Assembly (NCBI GenBank): GCA_965368585.1
Contig: CBDUNM010000079.1
Location: 1 to 22,137 of the forward strand
Source: JARRQB01 sp965368585
GTDB lineage: Bacteria; Pseudomonadota; Gammaproteobacteria; Chromatiales; Chromatiaceae
DNA: 22,137 nucleotides
Direction of reading: 5' to 3'
Within the stretch, counting starts at the first letter, position 1; every line of letters starts with the position of its first letter. Positions 7,720 through 15,603 of this stretch are shown here, piece by piece. The notes beneath the pieces are model-generated. The model was given only the letters and a program-made list of their open reading frames with translations, made no database searches and was not told the DNA's origin. Both the position numbers and the translations under genes were made by a program.

Positions 7720-8475
7720 ATGGGTATTGCTGCTGCTGACAGTTTCGGTTTGATCGTGATCGGTGACGAGATACTGGCGGGAAAGCGCCGGGACCGTCAC
7801 GTCGCAGCCTTTCGCGAGCTGCTCGGCAGCCGCGGATACGGTTTGGCCTGGGTGCAGATCCTGCCCGACGACCCGGCGCTCCTGACCGGGCGCTTGCGCA
7901 CCACTATGGGCGAAGGCCGTCCGGTATTCTCATGCGGCGGTATCGGGGCCACGCCTGACGATCATACGCGCCAATGTGCGGCGCAGGCTGCCGGCGTGCC
8001 TCTGCAACGCCATCCGGGGGCGGTGGCCGAAATCGAGGCGCGCTTCGGCGCGGAGGCCTATCCGACCCGGATACGGATGGCGGACCTGCCGGCCGACGCC
8101 GAGCTGATTCCGAATCCGTACAACCGGATTCCCGGCTTCGCGATCCAACGACATTATTTCGTGCCTGGTTTTCCCGACATGGCCCATCCGATGGCGGAAT
8201 GGGTGCTCGGCCAGTGGTATCCGCTCAATGCCCCACGTTGGCAGGAACGGTCGGTGCGAGTGCGCGGTGTGGCCGAGAGCCTGCTCGTGGAGTTGATGGA
8301 ACAACTAACCGGGCGCTATCCGGAGCATAATCTGTTCAGTCTGCCCAAACTGGGAGATCCACCGACGGTGGAGTTGGGTTTTCGCAGCCGCGCCGACCTG
8401 ACCGCGGCCATGCAGGCGTTGCTGCACGGGCTAGAGGAACTCGGCGTCGAGTTCGACCTCGTCGACGACGGGTAA
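7720..8475 (+). CDS. CinA N-terminal-type molybdopterin-binding-fold protein
   Basis: A 251-aa protein with the MoaB/MogA-like fold of the CinA N-terminal domain (COG1058). The signatures are VIGDEILAGKRRDRH near residue 11 and GGIGATPDDHTR near residue 72, equivalent to the GDEIL and GGLGPT-DD-T motifs. The C-terminal amidohydrolase (PncC) domain of full CinA is absent; instead about 60 residues with a regular alpha-beta pattern follow. Stand-alone versions are common in proteobacteria, and their substrate is unsettled (CinA is linked to nucleotide-pyrophosphate hydrolysis). GAGGG lies just before the ATG. It starts 47 bp after argG on the same strand and may be cotranscribed. Confidence 0.85.
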   Translation: MGIAAADSFGLIVIGDEILAGKRRDRHVAAFRELLGSRGYGLAWVQILPDDPALLTGRLRTTMGEGRPVFSCGGIGATPDDHTRQCAAQAAGVPLQRHPGAVAEIEARFGAEAYPTRIRMADLPADAELIPNPYNRIPGFAIQRHYFVPGFPDMAHPMAEWVLGQWYPLNAPRWQERSVRVRGVAESLLVELMEQLTGRYPEHNLFSLPKLGDPPTVELGFRSRADLTAAMQALLHGLEELGVEFDLVDDG

Positions 8476-8599
8476 CCGGCGTACGTATCGTCTGACCTTG
8501 TCGTGAAGGGACGACCGGGCGCATCGTGCGCGTCTCGACACAGTTGAACTCGGCCGCGTGCCGCGACTCTGTGCATGGGATGCGCCGTTGTTGCGGCGG

Positions 8600-10030
8600 C
8601 TACGAACGCCCCCGCGTCTTGATCTGGTCCCAAATGTCCAGCGCCCGGGCGCGACTCGATTTCAAATCCACGACAGGCAGCGGATAGTTGTCCCCTAGCC
8701 GCACCCCGGCGTCCCGCAGGACCGGCTCGGGCGCCTCCCAGGGTTTATGCAGCCATTTGTCCGGCAGCCTATCGAGTTCCGGTACCCAGCGGCGTACGTA
8801 TTTTCCTTCGCCGTCGAACCGTTCTCCTTGCGTAACGGGATTGAAGATTCGAAAGTAGGGGGCCGCATCCGCGCCGCAACCCGCGGTCCATTGCCACCCC
8901 AGGGTGTTGCTGGCCAGGTCGGCGTCGACCAGGGTGTCCCAGAACCAGCGCGCACCCTCCTGCCATGGAAGCAGCAGATTCTTGGTTAACAGCGATGCGA
9001 CGATCATCCGCACCCGGTTGTGGATCCAACCGGTGTGCCATAGTTCGCGCATGCCGGCGTCGACGACCGGAATACCCGTTTTACCGGCTTGCCAGCGCTG
9101 CAGTTCGTCAGCAGCATTGGCCATCCAGGGAAACTCGCGAAACCTGGGGTCCAGCGCCTGCGACGGTGTCTGCGGAAAGTGATAGAGCAGATGATAGCCG
9201 AATTCGCGCCAATAGAGTTCGCGGACGAACGCTTCAACGCCGTCGCTTCCGGCCTGCGCGCGACATCGGGCGACGATTTGCGGCGGACTGATTTCGCCGA
9301 AATGCAGATGCGGCGATAGACGCGAGGTGCCGGTCTGGCCGGGTATGTCGCGCGAGGTACCGTAGTCGTCGGCGGTTTCATGCAAAAATCGCTGCAGCGC
9401 GAGTTGCGCGCCGTCTTCACCCGGTGTCCAGGTGTCTGCCAAACCCCGGTCCCAGCGGATCTTGGGCAGCAACCCGAGCGTGTCGAGCGCGCACGTCTCA
9501 AGGTCGCCGGGCGCTGGCGGCAGTCTTTCCGGTGCGGGTCTCACATCCGCCAGCGGACGTTGGCGGGCGGTCTTCCAGTAAGGGGTAAACACCCGATACG
9601 GGTCACCTTTGCCGTTTTGGATCGCCCAGGGTTCGTTTAAGAGGCAGGCGTTGAAGCTTTGTGCGTCGACGTCGGTTTCGCTGACCCATTGCTTGATGGC
9701 CCTGTCGCGCTCAATCGTGGCGGGATCGTAGAGGCGATTCCAGAACAAGTGGGTTGCATCGGTTTGCGCCAGCAGTTCGCGCAGCACCGTCGCGCTGCTG
9801 CCTTGGCGGATGATCAAGCGGTTGCCGAGCCGAGCCAGATTATCCTGCAGCGACGACAAGGAATGGTGCAGCCACCAACGACTCGCCGCACCCGGTGGCC
9901 ACGGGTCTTCTTCCGCCGGGTGGTAGATAAACAGCGCAATAACGCGGTCGCACTGGCTGCGGGCCGCCGCCAGCGCCGGGTTGTCCGCGATACGCAGATC
10001 CCGTCGAAACCAGCAAATTGCGGTGGTCAC
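8600..10030 (-). CDS. phrB: Deoxyribodipyrimidine photolyase, class I
   Basis: A 476-aa light-driven DNA repair enzyme that splits cyclobutane pyrimidine dimers. The N-terminal antenna-chromophore domain begins ICWFRRDLRIADNPAL. The C-terminal FAD domain contains GTSRLSPHLHFGEIS, WREFGYHLLY, TGIPVVDAGMRELWHTGW-HNR and the run ending FNPVTQGERFD, the class I CPD-photolyase signatures. The three tryptophans expected for FAD photoreduction seem present. Length matches E. coli PhrB (472). The start is a GTG at 10030, reading MTTAICWFRR, preceded by ACGGGG. It is convergent with the CinA-like gene and 117 bp downstream of the DUF2914 gene on the same strand. A (6-4) photolyase or cryptochrome is less likely on motif grounds. 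Confidence 0.95.
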   Translation of the reverse strand: MTTAICWFRRDLRIADNPALAAARSQCDRVIALFIYHPAEEDPWPPGAASRWWLHHSLSSLQDNLARLGNRLIIRQGSSATVLRELLAQTDATHLFWNRLYDPATIERDRAIKQWVSETDVDAQSFNACLLNEPWAIQNGKGDPYRVFTPYWKTARQRPLADVRPAPERLPPAPGDLETCALDTLGLLPKIRWDRGLADTWTPGEDGAQLALQRFLHETADDYGTSRDIPGQTGTSRLSPHLHFGEISPPQIVARCRAQAGSDGVEAFVRELYWREFGYHLLYHFPQTPSQALDPRFREFPWMANAADELQRWQAGKTGIPVVDAGMRELWHTGWIHNRVRMIVASLLTKNLLLPWQEGARWFWDTLVDADLASNTLGWQWTAGCGADAAPYFRIFNPVTQGERFDGEGKYVRRWVPELDRLPDKWLHKPWEAPEPVLRDAGVRLGDNYPLPVVDLKSSRARALDIWDQIKTRGRS

Positions 10031-10147
10031 CGTGGGACCCCGTTGCCGCTTTCCGCGGGCCGCGCGCGAGCGCCGGGTTCGGAACGGCCGCCAGTCTGGC
10101 GAGTCATATATCGTCCGGTGTCGATCGACGCATCGGATAGCGGCATT

Positions 10148-11323
10148 TCAAAGCACAAACTCGGCGCTGGCCAGCAGCTTGTCGTCGGTGCCGCGTAATT
10201 CCACGCGCCACTCGCCCGTCATGCGACGGCTGATCAGTTTGCTGGAGTAGCTGCGCCAGCGTTCGCCTTTGACGCCGACATTGACGCGCGCGACCACTTT
10301 GTCATTGCGCCGCCAGATGTATTCGAGGGTGCGGTGTTCACGCCCGACCACTTCGCTGAAGCAATAGAGCGCCAACATGCCCCGTTGGTCGAACTTGATG
10401 TCGTCGATATCGCCCTTGGGCTCCAGGTTCACTACGGATTTCGCCAATACGAACCGTTTGACGGCTGCCGCGTGTCGGGTCAGGTCGCGCACGTGTAACG
10501 TCCCTTCGGTGCTTGTCGGGGGTTGGGACCCGGTGGACGACCCAGCTCCGCTCGCAGTGGGCGGCAGTCGCCCTTGTTCGATGGCGGCGATGCTGCGTTC
10601 CACCGTCGCGAGCGCGGTGGGCGGCGGGTCCGCGACGCCGCCGACGTCGGTGGTCAACGGAGGTGAGTTTTGCTCGTCGGCGGCGGAGCCGGCTTCCGCG
10701 GCCGGAGGCGATGTTGCCGTCGCGATGCGCGTGTCGTCATCGACGCTTGGCGACTGCGTGTCCTCGGGGCGAGCGATTGAACCAGAGGCTCGGTTAGAGG
10801 GTGTCGTAGTTTCGCCCGGCTGTTCCGCGACGAGTGCGGCTGCGTCGAGCGATGCTTCGGGCGGCTGCGCTGTCACAGCAACAGACGACGCCGGCGCATC
10901 GACAACAGCCTCGCTGCTGCTTGAGAGCGAAGGTTCGACCTCGGTCCGTTCGGGCACATGCAACGGGTCGGCCTCCGCGACGGGGGCGGCTTCTGCCGGT
11001 TCGCTCGCAGCGGCCGGCGCCGAGCTCTCGGTCGGTTTGCTCGTGACCGCGCCGGTATCTAGGGGTGGGCTGAGAGTGGGGGCGACAGTGATCTGCGACT
11101 CGACGGACGGCGCCGCCGCGCGCTGTTCTTGGTCGGTCGCCACGGGCGCTTGCTCAGCGACTTCGGTCTCTAGCCGGTCGGATGCCGGTATTTCAGTGGT
11201 CTCGGGCGCCGGCGTCAGCCATTGGTATAGGCCCAGAGCAAGCATGCCGAGCAGCGCGAGCAGGATAGCCAGGGCGCCGATGATGCGCTCCCAGTGATAA
11301 ACGTATTCGACTCTCTGTTCCAT
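10148..11323 (-). CDS. Membrane-anchored DUF2914-domain protein
   Basis: A 391-aa protein of unknown function. A short cytoplasmic N-terminus is followed by one transmembrane helix (about 16-36, IIGALAILLALLGMLALGLY). A disordered linker of about 240 residues follows, very rich in Ala, Ser, Pro, Thr and Glu. The C-terminal DUF2914-like domain occupies roughly the last 105 residues, with the pattern YIWRRNDKVVARVNVGV, GERWRSYSSKLI and GEWRVEL. The domain is probably periplasmic and held away from the membrane by the linker. The ATG at 11323 was preferred to the longer open frame because the extension is not conserved in character and would run through the start of the divergent gene. AGACGAG lies upstream. 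DUF2914 is recognised by pattern only. Confidence 0.8.
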   Translation of the reverse strand: MEQRVEYVYHWERIIGALAILLALLGMLALGLYQWLTPAPETTEIPASDRLETEVAEQAPVATDQEQRAAAPSVESQITVAPTLSPPLDTGAVTSKPTESSAPAAASEPAEAAPVAEADPLHVPERTEVEPSLSSSSEAVVDAPASSVAVTAQPPEASLDAAALVAEQPGETTTPSNRASGSIARPEDTQSPSVDDDTRIATATSPPAAEAGSAADEQNSPPLTTDVGGVADPPPTALATVERSIAAIEQGRLPPTASGAGSSTGSQPPTSTEGTLHVRDLTRHAAAVKRFVLAKSVVNLEPKGDIDDIKFDQRGMLALYCFSEVVGREHRTLEYIWRRNDKVVARVNVGVKGERWRSYSSKLISRRMTGEWRVELRGTDDKLLASAEFVL

Positions 11324-11456
11324 TTCGTCTCGTCTTTGAGGTATCGGATCCTCTGGTGCAAGCGCGCGATTCGCGCGATCCGACAATGCGGTGCGTCGGT
11401 TAGCTAAAGAACCTGCAATATCGGCCACTAGTGACGTTAGAGCAAGACTGATTCCG

Positions 11457-11957
11457 ATGATCCACGCGATACCCACCACTATACCAGTTGTCGCCGCAAA
11501 ACCCGCCACCGGGCCGGAAATGGCGGCAGAGGACGCCAAGCAGTTGCAGGCGTTGAAACAGCGCGATCGTGAAGTACGTGCCCATGAGCAGGCGCATGCG
11601 GCCGCGGGCGGTCGGTATGTCCTTGGAGGGCCGTCCTTCAGCTATCAACGCGGTCCGGACGGGCGCCAATACGCGGTCGGCGGCGAGGTGCAGATCGATA
11701 CCGCGCCGGTAGCGGGTGATCCGCAAGCAACCTTACAAAAAATGCAGCAGGTGCAACGCGCCGCCATGGCACCGAGCGAGCCCTCGACCCAGGATCGTCG
11801 TGTCGCGGCACAGGCGGCCGCTGCGGCCGCCAAGGCCCGCAGTGAACTGCAGAAGAGCGCCGCCGACCATGCGCAAGACACGCCTCCGATGAACGCATAC
11901 GGCGCCGCGCGGTCGGATGCCGCAGCGCCTGGATCGTTGTTGAATACCTTCGCCTAG
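11457..11957 (+). CDS. SprA-related putative metalloprotease (HExxH)
   Basis: A 166-aa protein with a HEQAH motif at residues 43-47 within VRAHEQAHAAAGG. The family pattern then continues with GGPSFSYQRGPDGRQYAVGGEVQIDT and a segment around KMQQVQRAAMAPSEPS-QDRRVAAQA. This matches the SprA-related family (putative metalloprotease CJM1_0395 type), where HExxH suggests zinc binding; activity in this family is not something I can confirm. No signal peptide is seen. The ATG at 11457 is chosen, and an in-frame GTG at 11391 would add 22 non-family-like residues. It is divergent from the DUF2914 gene with 133 bp between them. Confidence 0.82.
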   Translation: MIHAIPTTIPVVAAKPATGPEMAAEDAKQLQALKQRDREVRAHEQAHAAAGGRYVLGGPSFSYQRGPDGRQYAVGGEVQIDTAPVAGDPQATLQKMQQVQRAAMAPSEPSTQDRRVAAQAAAAAAKARSELQKSAADHAQDTPPMNAYGAARSDAAAPGSLLNTFA

Positions 11958-12000
11958 GCGACACGCGGCCGGTCATCGGTGCAGCGCGCACGCCTTCCAG

Positions 12001-12411
12001 TCAACCGGCGTGCCAGTTCGGCGGTTGGCGCGTATGGCCAGCCTCGTTGAGCTTGTCAAGATAGCGGGTCCAGTAGATCGCTTGCTTGCGGCCGAGATCG
12101 TACAGGTAGCGCCAGTCGTAGAGGCCAGAGTCGTGACCGTCGTCGAACACGATTTTGATGGCGTATTGACCGACTGGACGAATTTCGTTGATATTGACGT
12201 TTTGCTTGTCCAGTTGGAGTTTTGAGCCCTGGCCCCGATGTCCGCGAACTTCCGCCGACGGTGAGAAAACGCGCAACAATTCGCACGGGTAAGTGAAACG
12301 CGCACCATCGTCGTAGGCGATTTCCAACTTGTGCGATTTTTGGTGCAAGACGATGTCGACCGGTCTGGGGTGGTTGCTCATACGCAGGAGATCGGGGCGT
12401 TCACCGGACAC
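12001..12411 (-). CDS. DUF971 domain protein (gamma-butyrobetaine hydroxylase-like N-terminal domain)
   Basis: A small cytoplasmic protein that is one DUF971 domain: VDIVLHQKSHKLEIAYDDG, LLRVFSPSAEVRGH and the end NEIRPVGQYAIKIVFDDGHDSGLYDWRYLYDL. This domain occurs alone in bacteria and as the N-terminal zinc-binding part of gamma-butyrobetaine hydroxylase; stand-alone forms have been linked by others to Fe-S assembly, which the sequence here cannot test. The GTG at 12411 is chosen because AAGGGG lies 5 bases upstream, giving 136 aa. The ATG at 12381 (126 aa) begins closer to the conserved domain but has no ribosome site. It is convergent with the SprA-like gene, 43 bp apart. Confidence 0.87.
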   Translation of the reverse strand: MSGERPDLLRMSNHPRPVDIVLHQKSHKLEIAYDDGARFTYPCELLRVFSPSAEVRGHRGQGSKLQLDKQNVNINEIRPVGQYAIKIVFDDGHDSGLYDWRYLYDLGRKQAIYWTRYLDKLNEAGHTRQPPNWHAG

Positions 12412-12744
12412 TTCAACCCCTTGCTCGGTGAGCGGACAGTTTGCCGTCCGCGCGAATCCGGTTCATGGCGGGCGCGTCTTGCCGCGGCCCTGCTTAGCGA
12501 GCTTCACCCCAACAAACACCGGCCACCGGCGCCAATGAAGCATCAAGAGCAGCTAGAATAGCTTGGTGAACTTCGCCTTTTCCGCGTATCTGTCCACCAT
12601 GGCCGCGATGTTTAAGCTGCAGCAATCGAGCATGTTGAGCAAGCTCGACGAAAGACCGGCGTTTCCTTTTTTGGGGCAAACCCCGCCAAGTCATCCAAGA
12701 TCTTCCGGCGTCCGGCCGGGTACCACCGGGCGCAGGGGTACTAG
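12412..12744. other. Gene-poor stretch with short degenerate readings
   Basis: There is no convincing gene in these 333 bases. On the minus strand, a 45-codon stretch (12553-12690) reads like natural protein (for example NMLDCCSLNIAAMVDRYAEK) but has no usable upstream start and follows an in-frame TGA. A second minus-strand frame and a plus-strand frame overlap it. It may be a decayed gene or mobile-element residue next to the MITE; I do not recognise a family. Confidence 0.35.
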
Positions 12745-13042
12745 GAGGCTGTCCGAGAATAGACTGACCTACTGCGGCCGCCCCAAAATCGGTCCTGTTA
12801 ATCGATCATTCTCGTTAAATGGTCACCACTGTTGTGCAGCGCATCCTGCGCTTCACCCCTTCGGGGCTTACGCGAAAATCCCTTGCAGCAAGATTTTTCG
12901 CCGCAAACGGTCGACCAAGCCGCCGGGAGCGGATTTGAACGCTGCTCGTGGCGGCCCGAAGGGTGGAGGGCCGGATGCCCGGAATAAAAATAGGCTTCAA
13001 TGTGGAACGCCCTCGTGACGACCGCTATTCTCGGACAGCCTC
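12745..13042. mobile_element. MITE-like element with 18-bp perfect terminal inverted repeats
   Basis: The left end GAGGCTGTCCGAGAATAG (12745-12762) is repeated exactly in inverse at 13025-13042, enclosing 298 bp. The interior has no transposase reading but has several small palindromes, including a stem GCGAAAATC with GATTTTTCGC. The flanks CTAG and TTAG are an imperfect 4-bp match and could be a decayed target duplication. The ends look like those of a DDE insertion sequence, so this is probably a non-autonomous derivative; the family was not identified. It ends inside the 5' region of the apbE reading frame. Confidence 0.85.
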
Positions 13043-14133
13043 TTAGCGCGCCGGGCGTCCGCTTCGGGCGGCGCGCGCGACCGGAAACGGGCGTTCAGCG
13101 TGGCGCGGTGTACGGTCTTGTGGTGCTGTTGAGTCTGGCGGGCTGCGCCGAGCAGGGACCGGTGATCGCCGAACTGCGCGGTTCGACAATGGGCACGTAC
13201 TACAGCATCAAGCTGGTAGCGACGCCGGACGCTGCCGCTCTAGAGCGCATGAAACAGGCGGTGAACCAGCGCCTGGAGGCGATCAATCGACAGATGTCCA
13301 CCTATATCGACGATTCGGACCTGATGCGCTTCAATCGCAGCGCGGGGAGCGACTGGCAGTCGGTGCCCGGTGCGGTTGCACACCTGGTGCAACAGGCATT
13401 GCGGATCAGCGAATTCAGCGCCGGCCGCTACGATATTACCGTGGGCCCGTTGGTCGATCTATGGGGATTCGGCAGCCAGGGCGTGCCGGAATCATCGCCG
13501 ACCGCGGCCGAAGTGGCCGATACCCTGGCCCGGGTCGGATATCAGCGACTTCAGGTCCGTGCCGAACCGCCGGCGTTGAAGAAGTCCGTCGCCGGGTTGG
13601 AGATCGATCTTTCCTCCATCGCCAAAGGTTGGGCCGTTGATCAGTTGGCCGCTCTGGTCGAGGAATTCGGCGTGCGCGACTACCTCGTCGAAATCGGCGG
13701 CGAGTTGCGCGCGCGGGGGGTCAAGCCCAGCGGCGAGACGTGGCGAATCGCCGTGGAAAAGCCGCTGCGGGATGGTCGGGCGGTGCAGCGCGTGATCGAT
13801 CTGCGCAACTATGCCATGGCTACGTCCGGCGACTATCGCAATTACTACCAGGAGGGAGATCGCTACTATTCGCATACCATCGATCCGTTGCGCGGATATC
13901 CGGTGCAGCACCGACTGGCCTCCGTGACCGTGGTTGCCGACACCTGTGCCGAGGCCGATGGATGGGCGACTGCCCTGTTGGCGCTGGGTGAACACGACGG
14001 TCCCCGGCTGGCAGTGAAACTGGGGCTCAAGTCGTTGTTCCTAGTGCGTACGCCCGAAGGGTTCGTGGAGCAAGCCAGCCCGGCATTCGCCGTGTTCCAG
14101 ACGGCGGCGAATACTCGATCGAGAGATCACTGA
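13000..14133 (+). CDS. apbE: FAD:protein FMN transferase, lipoprotein
   Basis: ApbE covalently attaches FMN to a Thr of target proteins (for example NqrB/C or RnfG/D) in the periplasm. The lipobox LSLAGC places the lipidated Cys at residue 49 of this frame. Family motifs follow: GSTMGTYYSIKL, LSSIAKGWAVDQLA, VEIGGELRARG and ATSGDYRNYY...YSHTIDPLRGYPV. No Rnf or Nqr genes are in the window, so the substrate is elsewhere. The start is uncertain. The only in-frame ATG (13000) and the first 14 codons lie inside the MITE-like element; the only later candidate, GTG at 13108, gives a signal peptide without a basic N-terminus. The element has probably replaced the original start, so the true protein may begin between 13000 and 13108. 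Confidence 0.88.
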   Translation: MWNALVTTAILGQPLSAPGVRFGRRARPETGVQRGAVYGLVVLLSLAGCAEQGPVIAELRGSTMGTYYSIKLVATPDAAALERMKQAVNQRLEAINRQMSTYIDDSDLMRFNRSAGSDWQSVPGAVAHLVQQALRISEFSAGRYDITVGPLVDLWGFGSQGVPESSPTAAEVADTLARVGYQRLQVRAEPPALKKSVAGLEIDLSSIAKGWAVDQLAALVEEFGVRDYLVEIGGELRARGVKPSGETWRIAVEKPLRDGRAVQRVIDLRNYAMATSGDYRNYYQEGDRYYSHTIDPLRGYPVQHRLASVTVVADTCAEADGWATALLALGEHDGPRLAVKLGLKSLFLVRTPEGFVEQASPAFAVFQTAANTRSRDH

Positions 14134-14179
14134 GCCGCACGTCAGCTGGGCGATCGCCGGCAAAGGAATATCATCGGGT

Positions 14180-15304
14180 CTACACGGGTTGTGCCGCCTG
14201 GCCGGCCGTCCGCATTGTATCGGCGCGTTTCCGTTGGTCGGCCCGCAGCTCAGCCAGTGCGGTGCCGTCATAGTCGGGATCGACTTCGGGCCAACCCTGC
14301 GCGTGGTGAACAATCAATTCGCTGAGCGCCGCAATATGTTCCCGTCGGTCGTTGAGGCAGGGGATGTAGTGATAGCTTTCGCCGCCGGCATGCAGGAACT
14401 CATCGCGATTCTCCATCGCGATCTCTTCCAGCGTTTCCAGACAGTCGACGCTGAAACCGGGGCAGATTACGTCCACCGACTTGGTGCCCTGCGCGGCAAC
14501 CTGTCGCAGGGTTTCGTCAGTGTACGGACGCAGCCACTCTTTCGGCCCTAGGCGCGACTGAAAACTCAGCCGCCACTGCTCGGTGCCGAGGCCGAGCGCG
14601 TCGGCCAGCAGGCGGCCGGTCTTCTGGCACTCGCAGTGATAGGGGTCGCCTTTTTCGAAATACTCGCGCGGGATGCCGTGGAAGGACATCAACAACAGAT
14701 CGGATCGGCCGTGTTCCTCCCAGTGCTGTTCGACCGTGGCCGCCAGCGCGCGCACGTAGGCCGCATCGTCGTGATAGTGATTGATAAAGCGCAGTTCGGG
14801 CAGCCAGCGCTGTTTGTGGAAATACGCCGTTACGGCATCGAAAATCGACGCGGTGGTAGTCGCCGAGTATTGCGGGTAGAGCGGCAGTACGATGATCCGG
14901 CGCGCCCCGGCCGCCTGCAGATCCGCCAGACCGGCCGCGATGGACGGGTTGCCGTAACGCATCGCCAAAGCGACTTTGACCGGCCCCGGACAGCTGTCGG
15001 ACAACCGGGTCTGCAGCGCGGTCTTCTGCCGCTGGGACAGCACCAGCAGGGGGGATCCGTCCGGCGTCCAGATTTTTCGGTAGGCGGCGGCCGAGCGCCC
15101 TGGGCGGGTATTCAGGATGACGCCGTTGAGCACCAACCACCAGATCGGGCGCGGAACTTCGACCACGCGCGGATCCCAGAGGAACTCTTTGAGATAACGA
15201 CGCACATCGCCGCGCTCGGGGGAGTCAGGTGTCCCCAGATTGACCAACAGCACACCCATGCAGTCGGGTGCATCGTGGCGGAAATTCTCAGGGTTGTTGT
15301 TCAA
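14180..15304 (-). CDS. hemH: Ferrochelatase
   Basis: A 374-aa enzyme inserting Fe2+ into protoporphyrin IX, the last step of protoheme synthesis. The N-terminal MGVLLVNLGTPDSP, the catalytic His in SFHGIP and the CPGFSVDCLETLEEI signature are all present. The FRHDAPD segment before MGVLL is typical of the family, so the start must lie upstream of that Met. The TTG at 15304 is the best candidate, with GAGGA 7 bases upstream. Both the TTG and GAGGA lie within the terminal repeat of the MITE-like element at 15299-15545. Length is near the usual 320-370. It is the last gene of a minus-strand series, but the 299-bp gap before it, mostly the element, separates it from the upstream gene. Confidence 0.93.
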   Translation of the reverse strand: MNNNPENFRHDAPDCMGVLLVNLGTPDSPERGDVRRYLKEFLWDPRVVEVPRPIWWLVLNGVILNTRPGRSAAAYRKIWTPDGSPLLVLSQRQKTALQTRLSDSCPGPVKVALAMRYGNPSIAAGLADLQAAGARRIIVLPLYPQYSATTTASIFDAVTAYFHKQRWLPELRFINHYHDDAAYVRALAATVEQHWEEHGRSDLLLMSFHGIPREYFEKGDPYHCECQKTGRLLADALGLGTEQWRLSFQSRLGPKEWLRPYTDETLRQVAAQGTKSVDVICPGFSVDCLETLEEIAMENRDEFLHAGGESYHYIPCLNDRREHIAALSELIVHHAQGWPEVDPDYDGTALAELRADQRKRADTMRTAGQAAQPV

Positions 15305-15545
15305 CCTAAAATCCTCAGTTGACCGCTTTGAGTAACGCAGGTGATTGGTTGCCAAACTATTCAGTGCCGCAATAGGACTCACCCGTCGAGTGCACGCCGC
15401 TATGGCCGCCAAAGCACACCCCGCGCGGCGTCTGGCTGCGCTACAACTCGTCGGAATAGGTCACCTATTCCGCCTTGCTATGCCTTGCCAGACACCACGC
15501 GGAACGCACCCTGGGGGCCGCCCAACTGGGGATTCTGGGTTCAAG
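15299..15545. mobile_element. MITE-like element carrying repeat copy C
   Basis: The two ends are imperfect inverted repeats: minus strand AACTGAGGATTTTAGGTT (inward end at 15320) and plus strand AACTGGGGATTCTGGGTT (15524 on), 15 of 18 identical and 17 of 22 when extended. About 247 bp are enclosed. Inside is a nested palindrome: 16-bp arms (15421-15436 and 15487-15502, 14 of 16 paired, both mismatches being G-U on the minus-strand RNA) around a perfect 10-bp hairpin. No coding content is convincing. It fills most of the gap between the 318-aa gene and hemH. Confidence 0.7.
15429..15491 (-). repeat. Structured dispersed repeat, copy C core
   Basis: Read on the minus strand this is CTGGCAAGGC, 11 bases, GAATAG, 4 bases, CCTATT, then CGACGAG and GCAGCCAGACG. 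The same words with the same spacing up to CCTATT occur in copy B, and mostly in copy A. The centre is a perfect hairpin CGGAATAGGT/ACCTATTCCG (15452-15472). The flanking stem TCTGGC/GCCAGA corresponds to GACTG/CAGTC in copy B. The outer ends differ from those of A and B. Confidence 0.7.
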
Positions 15546-15603
15546 ATATCGAGCTTCAGGTATTGCCAGGGACTGCAATGGTAAGCGATTTCGAGGCGCG
15601 TGT

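Noticed and set aside
10377..11297. A 306-codon plus-strand open frame rich in Ser, Ala and Gly
   Set aside because: It is the antisense image of the low-complexity linker of the DUF2914 protein.
12563..13018. A 151-codon plus-strand open frame
   Set aside because: It runs from the unassigned stretch into the MITE, changes composition at the boundary and has no family match.
15345..15584. A 79-codon plus-strand open frame
   Set aside because: It is a reading of the MITE interior and its palindrome, not a gene.
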